From Pseudomonadota bacterium (GTDB taxonomy: Bacteria > Myxococcota > Myxococcia > Myxococcales > Myxococcaceae), in the NCBI GenBank assembly GCA_023424585.1, contig JAFADT010000640.1, positions 1-12,641 on the forward strand: a stretch of DNA of 12,641 bases, given 5' to 3'. Below are positions 6,588-12,641 of the stretch, piece by piece. Within the stretch, counting starts at the first letter, position 1; every line of letters begins with the position of its first letter. The translations under genes were made by a program, and so were the position numbers. The notes under the pieces are model-generated. The model made no database searches and was not told the DNA's origin. It saw only the letters and a list, made by a program, of their open reading frames with translations.

Positions 6588-8450
6588 TCAGAGCGCGTAC
6601 CCGACCATCAGCGACGCGGAGGCCCTGGGCACCAGTGACGTTCCGAGGTCCCGCTTCGCCATGACGCCTCCGGCGGAGGCGCTGAGGAGCATCGACAGGC
6701 GGCTTCGCACGTCCAGCCGCACGCCCCCGGTGAGCAGCGCCAGCGGCTCCAGACCGAAGCGCGCGTCCTCGTTCGGGATGCGCGACTGGAAGACGGCCAG
6801 TGCCCCGGCCTCCAGCGCCCCGCTGAACGTCCAGGCTCCGAACCTCCAGTGAGGCCCGGCCCCCAACCTCAGCTCCAGCTCCGTCTGCTGGAAGGCCACC
6901 CCGCGTCCTGTCCCGCGCCGTACCACGAGCCCCAGGCTCGATGTGTCCACGCCGGGCAACAGCCGCCCTTCGCGCAGCAGGCGCACGTCCAGGCCCGCGA
7001 GCGACGACAGGCCCGCCACGATGCCCGACGTCAACGACGGCCCCACCGCGAGCAGCATCGACGCCCCCGCCCCACCCTTGCGCGCGAGCCGCATCCGCGC
7101 GGCCTGCTCCAGGGGCTCGCCGCCCACCGACACGGCGCCGTCGAGCGGCACCCGCACCGACCGCTCCAGATACCCATCATCCGCGCGCAACAGCAGCCGG
7201 TACGCGCCGGGCGCCACGGCCAGCGTCGTGGGGCCCTCGCCCTTCTCCAGCTCCGCCACCAGCGCGCCGCTCTCCGACGCCAGCACGAGCCAGCGGCCCG
7301 GCGTCTTCACGTCCAGCGTCAGCCGACCTCGCGCGCGCTGGGGCTCGGAGAGGACCAGCTCTCCGCGTCCGCGCAGGTCCATGCGGAACGTGGGACGCTG
7401 CATGCCGCCCGGCGAGACCAGCGTCGACTCCAACGTCCTCGCATACGCGTAGCGGTAGGCCTCCTCCAGCGTGACGCGCCCGTCGCGCGATGCGTCCGCC
7501 GCGCCTCGCAGCCCCACCATCAGGTGATGCGTGAAGAAGGAGCCCTGCAACGCATCCGACTCCTGCGCGTACTCGTCCGCGCCCGACGCGCTGATGACGA
7601 CGCGTCCCTCCAGGTCCGAGGCCTCCATCGTCACGGGCGCGGCCACCGGCTTCAGGCCCTTCATCCGCGTGGCGGCCCCGGAGCGGCAGGAGTCCAGGAT
7701 GAGCAGCCCCACCCCCACCGGCGCGCCCTTGAGGAAGTCCACCAGCTCGCGCATCGGCAGCTCGGTGCCGCGCAGGTGCAGGCTGCCGTCGCCCGCGTGT
7801 GAGGACACGTACAGCAGCAACCAATCCCTCGGCGAAGCCTCCGCGGCCAGCCGTGCCCGGAAGCGCGCCAGGGCGTCGCGCAGCGTCGCGGCATCCGTGC
7901 CCAGCAGCGTCATCGTCCGCTCCGGCGGCACGGTGCCCACGTCCTGGAGCACCTCGCGCATCCGCCGCGCGTCCGCCTCCGCGAAGCGCAGCCGCTCCTC
8001 GCCGGACAGTCCCTGGTTCTCCCCCACGACCAGCGCCCAGCGGCGCGGCACCTCCTCCGCGGCGAGCCCCCGCGCCGGCCCCACCACCAGGAGCAGCACC
8101 GCGAGCACCCGCATCTTCAGACCTGATGCCCAGCGACGCGACACCTCTTCCGAGGCCGCCCAACGAGAGCTCAGCAGTGCGAGCACCGGCAACCCCAGGC
8201 CCAGCATCCAGCGACGCGACGCCTCCTCCGAAGTCGGCCAACGAGAGCTCAGCACTGCGAGCACCGGCACCCCCAGGCCCAGCGCCCAGCGATGCAGCGC
8301 CTCCTCCGAAGCCGCCCAACGAAAGCTCAGCATTGCGAGCGCCTTCATGCCCAGGCGCAGTGTCCAGCGACGCGAGACCTCTGCCGCGGCCTCCCGGTGC
8401 GGACTCAACGCCGCGAGCACCCGCCGCCCCAACGCCGGCGCCCGCCTCAC
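6588..8450 (-). CDS. Caspase-family (C14-like) protease with C-terminal beta-barrel-like domain
   Basis: A protein of 620 residues from the GTG at 8450, which overlaps the anti-sigma stop as GTGA. Residues 4-138 are five tandem copies of a roughly 26-residue unit. The last copy contains a textbook signal peptide (MRVLAVLLLVVGPARGLA, from Met113), so an internal ATG at 8114 is a possible alternative start. The caspase fold spans about 138-360, with catalytic His218 in YVSSHAGDG and Cys255 in LILDSCRSG. An EF-hand-like loop, DASRDGRVTLEE (319-330), lies within it. Residues about 375-455 look like a PEGA-type beta-sandwich. The last ~155 residues alternate polar and apolar residues with glycine turns, suggesting a membrane-associated beta-barrel. 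Orthocaspase-type enzymes usually cut after Arg or Lys; the targets here are unknown. It is the third gene of the sigma/anti-sigma operon, so its expression is probably induced by that switch. It is either exported to the envelope or, with the long N-terminus, held at the membrane. Confidence 0.85.
   Translation of the reverse strand: MRRAPALGRRVLAALSPHREAAAEVSRRWTLRLGMKALAMLSFRWAASEEALHRWALGLGVPVLAVLSSRWPTSEEASRRWMLGLGLPVLALLSSRWAASEEVSRRWASGLKMRVLAVLLLVVGPARGLAAEEVPRRWALVVGENQGLSGEERLRFAEADARRMREVLQDVGTVPPERTMTLLGTDAATLRDALARFRARLAAEASPRDWLLLYVSSHAGDGSLHLRGTELPMRELVDFLKGAPVGVGLLILDSCRSGAATRMKGLKPVAAPVTMEASDLEGRVVISASGADEYAQESDALQGSFFTHHLMVGLRGAADASRDGRVTLEEAYRYAYARTLESTLVSPGGMQRPTFRMDLRGRGELVLSEPQRARGRLTLDVKTPGRWLVLASESGALVAELEKGEGPTTLAVAPGAYRLLLRADDGYLERSVRVPLDGAVSVGGEPLEQAARMRLARKGGAGASMLLAVGPSLTSGIVAGLSSLAGLDVRLLREGRLLPGVDTSSLGLVVRRGTGRGVAFQQTELELRLGAGPHWRFGAWTFSGALEAGALAVFQSRIPNEDARFGLEPLALLTGGVRLDVRSRLSMLLSASAGGVMAKRDLGTSLVPRASASLMVGYAL
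8037..8441 (-). repeat. 78-bp in-frame tandem repeat over the signal-peptide region
   Basis: Four units of exactly 78 bp begin (plus-strand coordinates) at 8130, 8208, 8286 and 8364 with CCAGCGACGCGA-like sequence. A fifth, 93-bp unit at 8037-8129 is the probable ancestral copy. Units 8130 and 8208 differ at 9 of 78 bases (88% identity) and the others are more diverged. Each unit encodes about 26 residues of the form RW..GLG.PVLA.LSSRWAASEE.SR. The 9 base changes between the two closest copies cause 6 residue changes, so there is little sign of selection on the protein. The array stays in frame with the caspase gene. Confidence 0.92.
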
Positions 8451-9163
8451 GGCATGACCCTCAGCAACGCGCGCGCCCGCGCCTTCCCGATGCCACCGGG
8501 CGTCGCCGCGTCCAGCGGCCCCTGCCCCTTCTCCCGGGCCTCCGCGACGCTCGACGCGAGCGCCTCACGCGCTGACGCCACGTCCAGCGGCGCCTCCGCG
8601 AAGAACGCATGCAGCGCCACCGTCCCCGGCGTCACCTCCAGCGGAGCCAGCTTCACCTCCGCCCCGGGCTCCACCGTGCCGCTCGTCGCGCCCTCGCTCG
8701 GCCAGAGCGGCTCCACCGTCCCCGCCTCGTCCACCGCGAGCACCAGCACGTTCCGGTACGGCCCCGTGCCCACCGCCAGCGTCACCTGCTCACCGGGCCT
8801 CGCGTCCAGCACCGGCGCGCCCTGCGCGGACAACAGCCGCAGCGCGACGTTGCCCTTCAGCCGCACGCCGTCGTCCGCGCCTCGCGGCACATAGACGACC
8901 AACGCGAGCCCCACCGCCAGCGCCGCCACCAGCGGCACGCCCCAGCTCCAGCGCGGCCTCGAAGACCGGGCCCGCCGCGCCTCCAGCCTCGCCAGCACCG
9001 CCTTCGCGCGGGGCTGCGCCAGGCTCGACTCGCGCGCCTGCCGCATCCGCTCGGCCAGCGTCCCGCACGCCGGGCACGCGGCCACGTGCCGCTCCGCGCG
9101 CCCCGAGGCGTCCAGCCCCGACAGCCACTCGTCCAGCTCCAGCCGTGTCAGGTGCTCAGCCAC
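8447..9163 (-). CDS. Zinc-finger anti-sigma factor with periplasmic DUF4384-like domain
   Basis: A protein of 238 residues from the GTG at 9163. GGAGG lies six bases before it, and this start overlaps the sigma-factor stop by 8 bp; an in-frame ATG at 9181 is the alternative. The N-terminal zinc-binding anti-sigma motif is His26-x3-Cys30-x2-Cys33 (HVAACPAC), which in known ZAS proteins wraps and blocks an ECF sigma factor. One transmembrane helix (about 73-92) follows. The outer domain (about 98-225) contains APVLDARPGEQVTLAVGTG and NVLVLAVDEAGTVEPLWP, resembling DUF4384, a domain often found with caspase-like proteins. It should hold the sigma factor at the inner membrane and release it on an envelope signal. 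It is coupled translationally to the genes on both sides (8-bp overlap upstream, GTGA overlap downstream). Confidence 0.85.
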   Translation of the reverse strand: MAEHLTRLELDEWLSGLDASGRAERHVAACPACGTLAERMRQARESSLAQPRAKAVLARLEARRARSSRPRWSWGVPLVAALAVGLALVVYVPRGADDGVRLKGNVALRLLSAQGAPVLDARPGEQVTLAVGTGPYRNVLVLAVDEAGTVEPLWPSEGATSGTVEPGAEVKLAPLEVTPGTVALHAFFAEAPLDVASAREALASSVAEAREKGQGPLDAATPGGIGKARARALLRVMP

Positions 9164-9668
9164 GCCCCGCCTCCAACGCATCCGGCAGCCGCCCCAGCTC
9201 CGCCGCCTTCTTCCGGATGGAGTCCAGGTCGCGCACGACGGTCTTTCGCGACACGTCCAGCATCCCGGCGATCTCCTCCTGGGTCAGCCCGTCGAAGAAG
9301 TGCAGCGTGGCCACCTCCAGCTCGCGCTCACCCATCCGCCCCACGAGGTGGCGGATGAAGTCCGCGGCCTCCCACTGGCTGGGGGTGAGCGCCGCGGCCT
9401 CCGGGGCCTCCGGGAGCACCGGCTCCCGCAGCTGGCGCGAGCGCAGCGCGTTGAGGCACAGGTTGGTGGTGACGCGGTACACGTAGGTCATCGGACGGGC
9501 CTCCCGTCGGAACCGCGCGCCCGCCGTCAGCATGCGCTCGAAGACCTCCTGCACGATGTCCCACGCATCGGCATCGCGCCCCAGCAGCGCGAGCGCACGG
9601 CGGTGCACCACGGGCGCGAAGCGCTCGTAGAGCCGCCTGAGCTCCTCCGCGTCGAGCCCGCTCCCCAT
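9156..9668 (-). CDS. ECF-family RNA polymerase sigma factor
   Basis: A sigma factor of 170 residues from the ATG at 9668 (an in-frame ATG at 9728 would add 20 residues). Region 2 covers about residues 10-80, with RLYERFAPVVHRRALALLG and the core-binding DAWDIVQEVFERML. Region 4 covers about 113-160, with GERELEVATLHFFDGLTQEEIAGML and the DNA-reading helix VSRKTVVRDLDSI. Regions 1.1 and 3 are absent, as in all ECF factors. The start at 9668 places the protein directly before region 2; AGGCGG sits next to it and a stronger AAGGAAGG lies about 16 bases upstream, so the choice is not certain. It heads a three-gene operon with its anti-sigma factor and the caspase-like protease and probably activates its own promoter upstream of 9668. 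Confidence 0.9.
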   Translation of the reverse strand: MGSGLDAEELRRLYERFAPVVHRRALALLGRDADAWDIVQEVFERMLTAGARFRREARPMTYVYRVTTNLCLNALRSRQLREPVLPEAPEAAALTPSQWEAADFIRHLVGRMGERELEVATLHFFDGLTQEEIAGMLDVSRKTVVRDLDSIRKKAAELGRLPDALEAGRG

Positions 9669-9730
9669 CCGCCTGGTCCGACCTTCCTTTTCGTCCTTGA
9701 GACACCCGGCCCCGGCGGCCTGGGACATCG

Positions 9731-9746
9731 CATCGCGTCCGCGATG
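9731..9746. promoter_or_regulatory. Perfect inverted repeat in the divergent sigma/lipoprotein promoter region
   Basis: CATCGCG-TC-CGCGATG forms two perfect 7-bp arms with a 2-bp centre. It lies in the 144-bp space between the leftward sigma-factor operon and the rightward lipoprotein gene, about where a leftward promoter would be. It could be an operator for a dimeric regulator; no cognate protein is evident. The other content of this intergenic stretch is undetermined. Confidence 0.35.
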
Positions 9747-9812
9747 GGCTGTGGGATACTAGTCGCACCCGGCGGCATGTCCCAGGCCCGCCGCACCGGG
9801 TGTCCAAGCGCC

Positions 9813-10373
9813 GTGAAACGACTCGCCCTCGCCACCCTCGTCGCGCTCCTGGGCGCGTGCTTCGACCCGCTCTACGAGGACCCGGACCTGCTGGGTGACG
9901 TGTCCTGGGCCGTCTGCTGCGTCAGCGGTCAGGTGGACACCTGCCCCTGCGGCGGCGAAGACGGCTGCGAGACCTCCTTCAGGGCCTGCGCGTCCGGCAC
10001 CTGCACGACGTCCCGCAACGAGAGCTGCGCGGGCCCTTCGACGCAAGACGCCGGCGGCATGCCCACCGACGGAGGCACGTCGACCGACGCGGGCACCGAG
10101 GTGGACGCGGGCACCGAGGTGGACGCGGGCACGGAGATGGACGCGGGCACCAGCACCGATGGCGGCGTCCCCGGTGACGCCGGCACCGATGCGGGCGTGG
10201 ACGGCGGCGTCGACGCGGGCCCAGGGCCCTCCTCCAGCTACGAGCCCTGCTGCGACCCCGTCACCCGCCGCGTCACCACCTGCGTCTGCGCGGCCTCGGG
10301 CTGTGGCTCCACTCCTCCGTTCACCCCCTGTGCCTCCAGCCGGTGCGCGCTGGCGGGAGAGTCGTGCGGGTGA
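9813..10373 (+). CDS. Cys-rich lipoprotein with two eight-Cys modules and a DAG-repeat linker
   Basis: An exported lipoprotein of 186 residues from the GTG at 9813 (an in-frame ATG at 9777 would add 12 residues). Residues 1-16 are a lipoprotein signal, with basic KR, a hydrophobic stretch and lipobox LLGA-Cys16. Module 1 has cysteines at 35, 36, 44, 46, 52, 59, 64 and 72. Module 2 repeats the pattern at 146, 147, 157, 159, 164, 173, 178 and 185, both starting with CC and ending with SC. Between them, residues 79-136 form an Asp/Ala/Gly/Thr linker with the six-residue repeat DAGTEV, coded by an 18-bp DNA repeat. Such linkers are common in myxobacterial surface lipoproteins. Each module could form four disulfides in the periplasm or outside. 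I do not recognise the module, and its function is unknown. The exporter gene begins 13 bp downstream, so the two are probably co-transcribed. Confidence 0.8.
   Translation: MKRLALATLVALLGACFDPLYEDPDLLGDVSWAVCCVSGQVDTCPCGGEDGCETSFRACASGTCTTSRNESCAGPSTQDAGGMPTDGGTSTDAGTEVDAGTEVDAGTEMDAGTSTDGGVPGDAGTDAGVDGGVDAGPGPSSSYEPCCDPVTRRVTTCVCAASGCGSTPPFTPCASSRCALAGESCG
10086..10139 (+). repeat. 18-bp tandem repeat coding DAGTEV
   Basis: Three units of GACGCGGGCACCGAGGTG at 10086, 10104 and 10122 (the third with two changes), plus a degenerate fourth from 10140. They code the start of the lipoprotein linker. The near identity of the first two copies points to recent slippage or unequal exchange, so linker length may vary between strains. 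Confidence 0.85.
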
Positions 10374-10386
10374 GATACCCGATGGA

Positions 10387-11601
10387 ATGAAGGGCACGTT
10401 CCGTTCGCTGCGCGGCTACAACTACCGGACGTGGGCCGCCGGAGCCATCGTGTCCAACGTGGGCACGTGGATGCAGCGCACCGCCCAGGACTGGCTCGTC
10501 CTCACCGACCTCACCCACCACAACGCCACGGCCGTGGGCGTGGTCATGGCGCTCCAGTTCGCGCCGCAGTTGCTGTTCCTGCCGTTGACGGGCTTCGCGG
10601 CGGACCGCCTGGACCGGCGCAAGCTCCTGTTCGCCACGCAGGCGTCCCTGGGCACCCTGGCGCTGGGCCTGGGGCTGCTCACCCTCTCCGGGCACATCCG
10701 GCTGTGGCACGTGGACGTGTTCGCGTTCCTCCTGGGCTGCGTCACCGCCTTCGACGCCCCCGCGCGCCAGACGTTCGTGTCGGAGCTGGTGGGCGAGGAG
10801 GACCTCTCCAACGCCGTGGGGCTCAACTCCACCTCGTTCCACGCCGCGCGCATGCTGGGCCCGGCCATCGCGGGGGTGCTCATCTCCTGGGTGGGCTCCG
10901 GGTGGATGTTCATCCTCAACGCGGTCTCGTTCGGTGCCGTCCTCTGCTCGCTGAGCCTGCTTCGCGTGAACGAGTTGCACGTGAGGGACCGGGCGCTCCC
11001 CACGCGCGGGGGGCTGCTGGAGGGCTTCGTCTACGTCTGGAGGCGGCCGGACCTGAAGGCGGTGCTGATCATGTTCTTCCTCATCGGCACCTTCGGCCTC
11101 AACTTCCCCATCTTCATCTCCACCATGTCCGTCCGGGTCTTTGACAAGGGCGCGAGCGGCTATGGGCTCCTGACGTCCATCATGGCCATCGGGTCGGTGA
11201 CGGGCGCGCTGCTCTCCGCCCGGCGCGCGCAGCCGCGCATCGGCCTGCTGGTGACGGGGGCCGCGGTCTTCGGCGCCGGGCTGGCGCTCGCGGCGCTGAT
11301 GCCGGCCTACGCCCTCTTCGGCGCCATGCTCGTGGTCATCGGCGTGTCGGCGCAGACCTTCACCACCACCGCGAACAGCCTGGTGCAGCTGTCCACGGAC
11401 CCCACCATGCGCGGGCGCGTGCTCGCCATCCTCCTGGCCATCGCGCTCGGCGGCACGCCGCTGGGAGCCCCCATCGTCGGGTGGGTCGCGGACGCGTTCG
11501 GCCCGCGCCAGGCGCTGGGCGTGGGCGCCGCGGCGGGCTTCGTCGCGGCGCTCATCGGGCTTCGCTACCGCGCGACGGCCGCTACTTCTTCTCCAGGATG
11601 A
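10387..11601 (+). CDS. MFS exporter (EntS-like, MFS_3 family)
   Basis: A major facilitator superfamily transporter of 404 residues with about twelve transmembrane helices. The start RSLRGYNYRTWAAGAIVSNVGTWMQ resembles the opening of the enterobactin-exporter-type MFS_3 proteins (shown here in part: GYNYRTW, NVGTWMQ). The loop after helix 2, GFAADRLDRRKLL (69-81), is the MFS motif A. DAPARQTFVSELV and the later MRGRVLAI also fit this subfamily. It should sit in the inner membrane and export a small molecule by proton exchange; the substrate, possibly a siderophore, drug or other secondary metabolite, is unknown. The ATG at 10387 is the only suitable start near the conserved N-terminus; ribosome-binding sequence is weak, so coupling to the lipoprotein gene 13 bp upstream is likely. 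It overlaps the convergent methyltransferase gene by 20 bp. Confidence 0.88.
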   Translation: MKGTFRSLRGYNYRTWAAGAIVSNVGTWMQRTAQDWLVLTDLTHHNATAVGVVMALQFAPQLLFLPLTGFAADRLDRRKLLFATQASLGTLALGLGLLTLSGHIRLWHVDVFAFLLGCVTAFDAPARQTFVSELVGEEDLSNAVGLNSTSFHAARMLGPAIAGVLISWVGSGWMFILNAVSFGAVLCSLSLLRVNELHVRDRALPTRGGLLEGFVYVWRRPDLKAVLIMFFLIGTFGLNFPIFISTMSVRVFDKGASGYGLLTSIMAIGSVTGALLSARRAQPRIGLLVTGAAVFGAGLALAALMPAYALFGAMLVVIGVSAQTFTTTANSLVQLSTDPTMRGRVLAILLAIALGGTPLGAPIVGWVADAFGPRQALGVGAAAGFVAALIGLRYRATAATSSPG

Positions 11602-12394
11602 CCGCGTAGAACTCGATGCCCACGCCCTGCCGGTCCGCCTCGGTGATGGCGTCGTCCGGCAGCCCCAGGAACCGGCTCACGGTCTGCACGCCGCCGGGGC
11701 CCGGCGTCCACGGCTGGCAGAGGTCCAGGTACTCGGGCAGGGAGAACAGCTCGAAGCTCTCCCCCATCTTCTGGAACATGCCCACGAACTGCTCCCACTG
11801 GGGCGTCGTCTTCGCGGGGTCCTTCGTCTCGAAGGTGGTGAAGAGCCTGGAGCCCGGCGCGGCCCAGTCGTAGAGGTCCCGGAAGAACCTCCGGTTCTCC
11901 TCCGCCTTCAGGAACACGGTGATGCCGTTGGCGCCCAGGGCCACCTTGCGCTCGCCGCCCAGGAAGTCGCGCACGTCCGGGCGCTCCAGGAAGGCCCTCG
12001 CCTGGCGGATGTCGCACTCCAGGTAGCGCACGCGCGGGTCGTGCCCCAGGAGCACGCGCGCCTGCGCCATGGTCAGCGGATTGATGTCCGAATAGAGCAC
12101 CTTCACGTCCGGCGGCAGCACGCCGTGCACGTGGTCGTTGGTGGGCAGGCCGGACGCGAAGTCCACCCAGTGCGTGAGGCCCTCCGCGGACAGCCGCTTC
12201 GCCGCGGCCTGGAGGCACGCGCGCAGCATCCGCACCCACTTCCGCGTGGAGGGCAGCAGCGAGAACATGAACTCCGCCGCCTGCCGGTCCGCCTCGAAGT
12301 TGAGGGTGCCGCCCAGCGTGTAGTCGTAGATGCGTGCCGCGTCGGGAACGTGGGGATTCACGCCCGGCACGCGGGCCAGCTCGTTCACATCCAT
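11582..12394 (-). CDS. SAM-dependent methyltransferase, PF04672 (DUF574) type
   Basis: A cytoplasmic protein of 270 residues. The N-terminal signature PDAARIYDYTLGG (17-29) followed by NFEADR (32-37) is specific to the family annotated as S-adenosyl methyltransferase (PF04672), best known from actinobacteria. The Rossmann-like SAM site is visible: the glycine-rich loop DFASGLPTNDHVH (78-90) and, after strand 2, LYSDINP with acidic Asp103, expected to bind the SAM ribose. The methyl acceptor is unknown; in actinobacteria such genes are numerous and often lie near regulators or secondary metabolism. The ATG at 12394 has GGAG eight bases upstream. A weak leftward promoter may lie in the 112-bp gap to its right. 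Overlap with the exporter gene is tail to tail, so functional linkage is not implied. Confidence 0.9.
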   Translation of the reverse strand: MDVNELARVPGVNPHVPDAARIYDYTLGGTLNFEADRQAAEFMFSLLPSTRKWVRMLRACLQAAAKRLSAEGLTHWVDFASGLPTNDHVHGVLPPDVKVLYSDINPLTMAQARVLLGHDPRVRYLECDIRQARAFLERPDVRDFLGGERKVALGANGITVFLKAEENRRFFRDLYDWAAPGSRLFTTFETKDPAKTTPQWEQFVGMFQKMGESFELFSLPEYLDLCQPWTPGPGGVQTVSRFLGLPDDAITEADRQGVGIEFYAVILEKK

Positions 12395-12506
12395 GGTGGT
12401 CGCTCCATCGGTTCGGGCCCCCCACCCGCGTCGCGTGACGTCCCTGCCGACGGGTGAGCTTGCTGCCCGGGCATTGTGCCGGTCCGCTCGCGCGGTTGCA
12501 CGGCCC

Positions 12507-12641
12507 CTACGGCGAGACGCCCGCGACCTGGCGCAGCAACTCCAGCGGCCCCAGCGCGGCGACCGCGTCGAACTGCTCGGGCGTGCGCACCAGCAGCGAG
12601 CCCGCGAAGCCCAGCGCGTTGACGTTCACCCCCAGGTGCTC
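12507..12641 (-). CDS. ATP adenylyltransferase (Ap4A phosphorylase), C-terminal fragment
   Basis: The last 44 codons of a gene that runs in from beyond the right edge and ends at a TAG (12509-12507). The peptide contains VNALGFAGSLLVRT and later LGPLELLRQVA. From memory these match the C-terminus of ATP adenylyltransferases (Ap4A phosphorylase II), where NALGFAGSLLV and a GP-(L/M)-x-x-L motif are conserved. The full enzyme splits diadenosine tetraphosphate with phosphate into ATP and ADP; its HIT-like active site lies outside this window. The gene is cut by the window end, not truncated in the genome as far as can be seen. Confidence 0.7.
   Translation of the reverse strand, partial: EHLGVNVNALGFAGSLLVRTPEQFDAVAALGPLELLRQVAGVSP

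Noticed and set aside
8037..8441. The 78-bp repeats as a CRISPR array
   Set aside because: The units are contiguous with no unique spacers, are diverged and lie in a coding frame.
6849..8575. Several long plus-strand frames opposite the caspase and anti-sigma genes
   Set aside because: They are the complements of strongly biased codons, with Pro/Ser/Arg-rich translations and no recognisable domain.
9164..9181. ATG at 9181 as the anti-sigma start
   Set aside because: The GTG at 9163 has an ideally placed GGAGG and gives a more typical N-terminus.
9669..9728. Upstream ATG at 9728 as the sigma-factor start
   Set aside because: It adds a 20-residue tail without sigma features; the ATG at 9668 directly precedes region 2. 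Not fully excluded.
12395..12506. Promoter for the methyltransferase gene (CACAAT-like -10 on the minus strand near 12473-12478)
   Set aside because: The matching -35 is poor, so it is not listed as a feature.

Overview
The window is very GC-rich DNA with strong G/C bias at third codon positions, GTG starts, tightly packed or overlapping genes and Asp-Ala-Gly-rich lipoprotein linkers. Together with a caspase-like protein run by an ECF sigma factor and a member of a family named after a Sorangium locus, this points to a myxobacterium (Myxococcota, Corallococcus/Myxococcus-like). That is inference from style and family memory; no search was run.

Layout, left to right. (1) 14-1306 (+): an APC-type amino acid permease. 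(2) 1413-2135 (+): a protein resembling the AbiGi abortive-infection family, with no obvious partner gene. (3) 2177-3562 (-): the DEAD-box RNA helicase DbpA. (4) 3649-4242 (-) and 4335-4712 (+): a TetR-type repressor and a divergent DUF1304 membrane protein, separated by 92 bp that hold two similar operator-like palindromes on the promoters. (5) 4907-6007 (+) and 5985-6545 (-): a Beta-family protein and an sce7726-family PD-(D/E)XK nuclease. They are tail to tail, overlap by 23 bp, and lie in a segment of lower GC than its surroundings. (6) 9668 down to 6588 (-): an apparent operon of ECF sigma factor, zinc-finger anti-sigma factor and a caspase-family protein. The caspase gene has a 78-bp tandem repeat expanding its signal-peptide region and a probable C-terminal beta-barrel; the nuclease follows 42 bp downstream on the same strand. 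(7) 9813-10373 (+) and 10387-11601 (+): a Cys-rich lipoprotein with a duplicated eight-Cys module, then an MFS exporter. (8) 11582-12394 (-): an actinobacterial-type SAM methyltransferase (PF04672-like), overlapping the exporter tail to tail by 20 bp. (9) 12507-12641 (-): the C-terminal end of an ATP adenylyltransferase (Ap4A phosphorylase).

How the genes may work together. The permease, dbpA and the Ap4A phosphorylase look like housekeeping genes. Between them are genes of families linked to defence or cell death: the AbiGi-like protein, the Beta/nuclease pair and the caspase under its own sigma/anti-sigma switch. The two most unusual objects are the Beta + sce7726 pair, which could be a two-gene defence module, and the sigma/anti-sigma/caspase operon. 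In the latter, the anti-sigma factor would sense something at the envelope and release the sigma factor, which would then raise its own operon and the exported protease. Both proposals are inference. No rRNA, tRNA, CRISPR array, insertion sequence or integrase was seen, and no gene-free stretch exceeds 300 bases.
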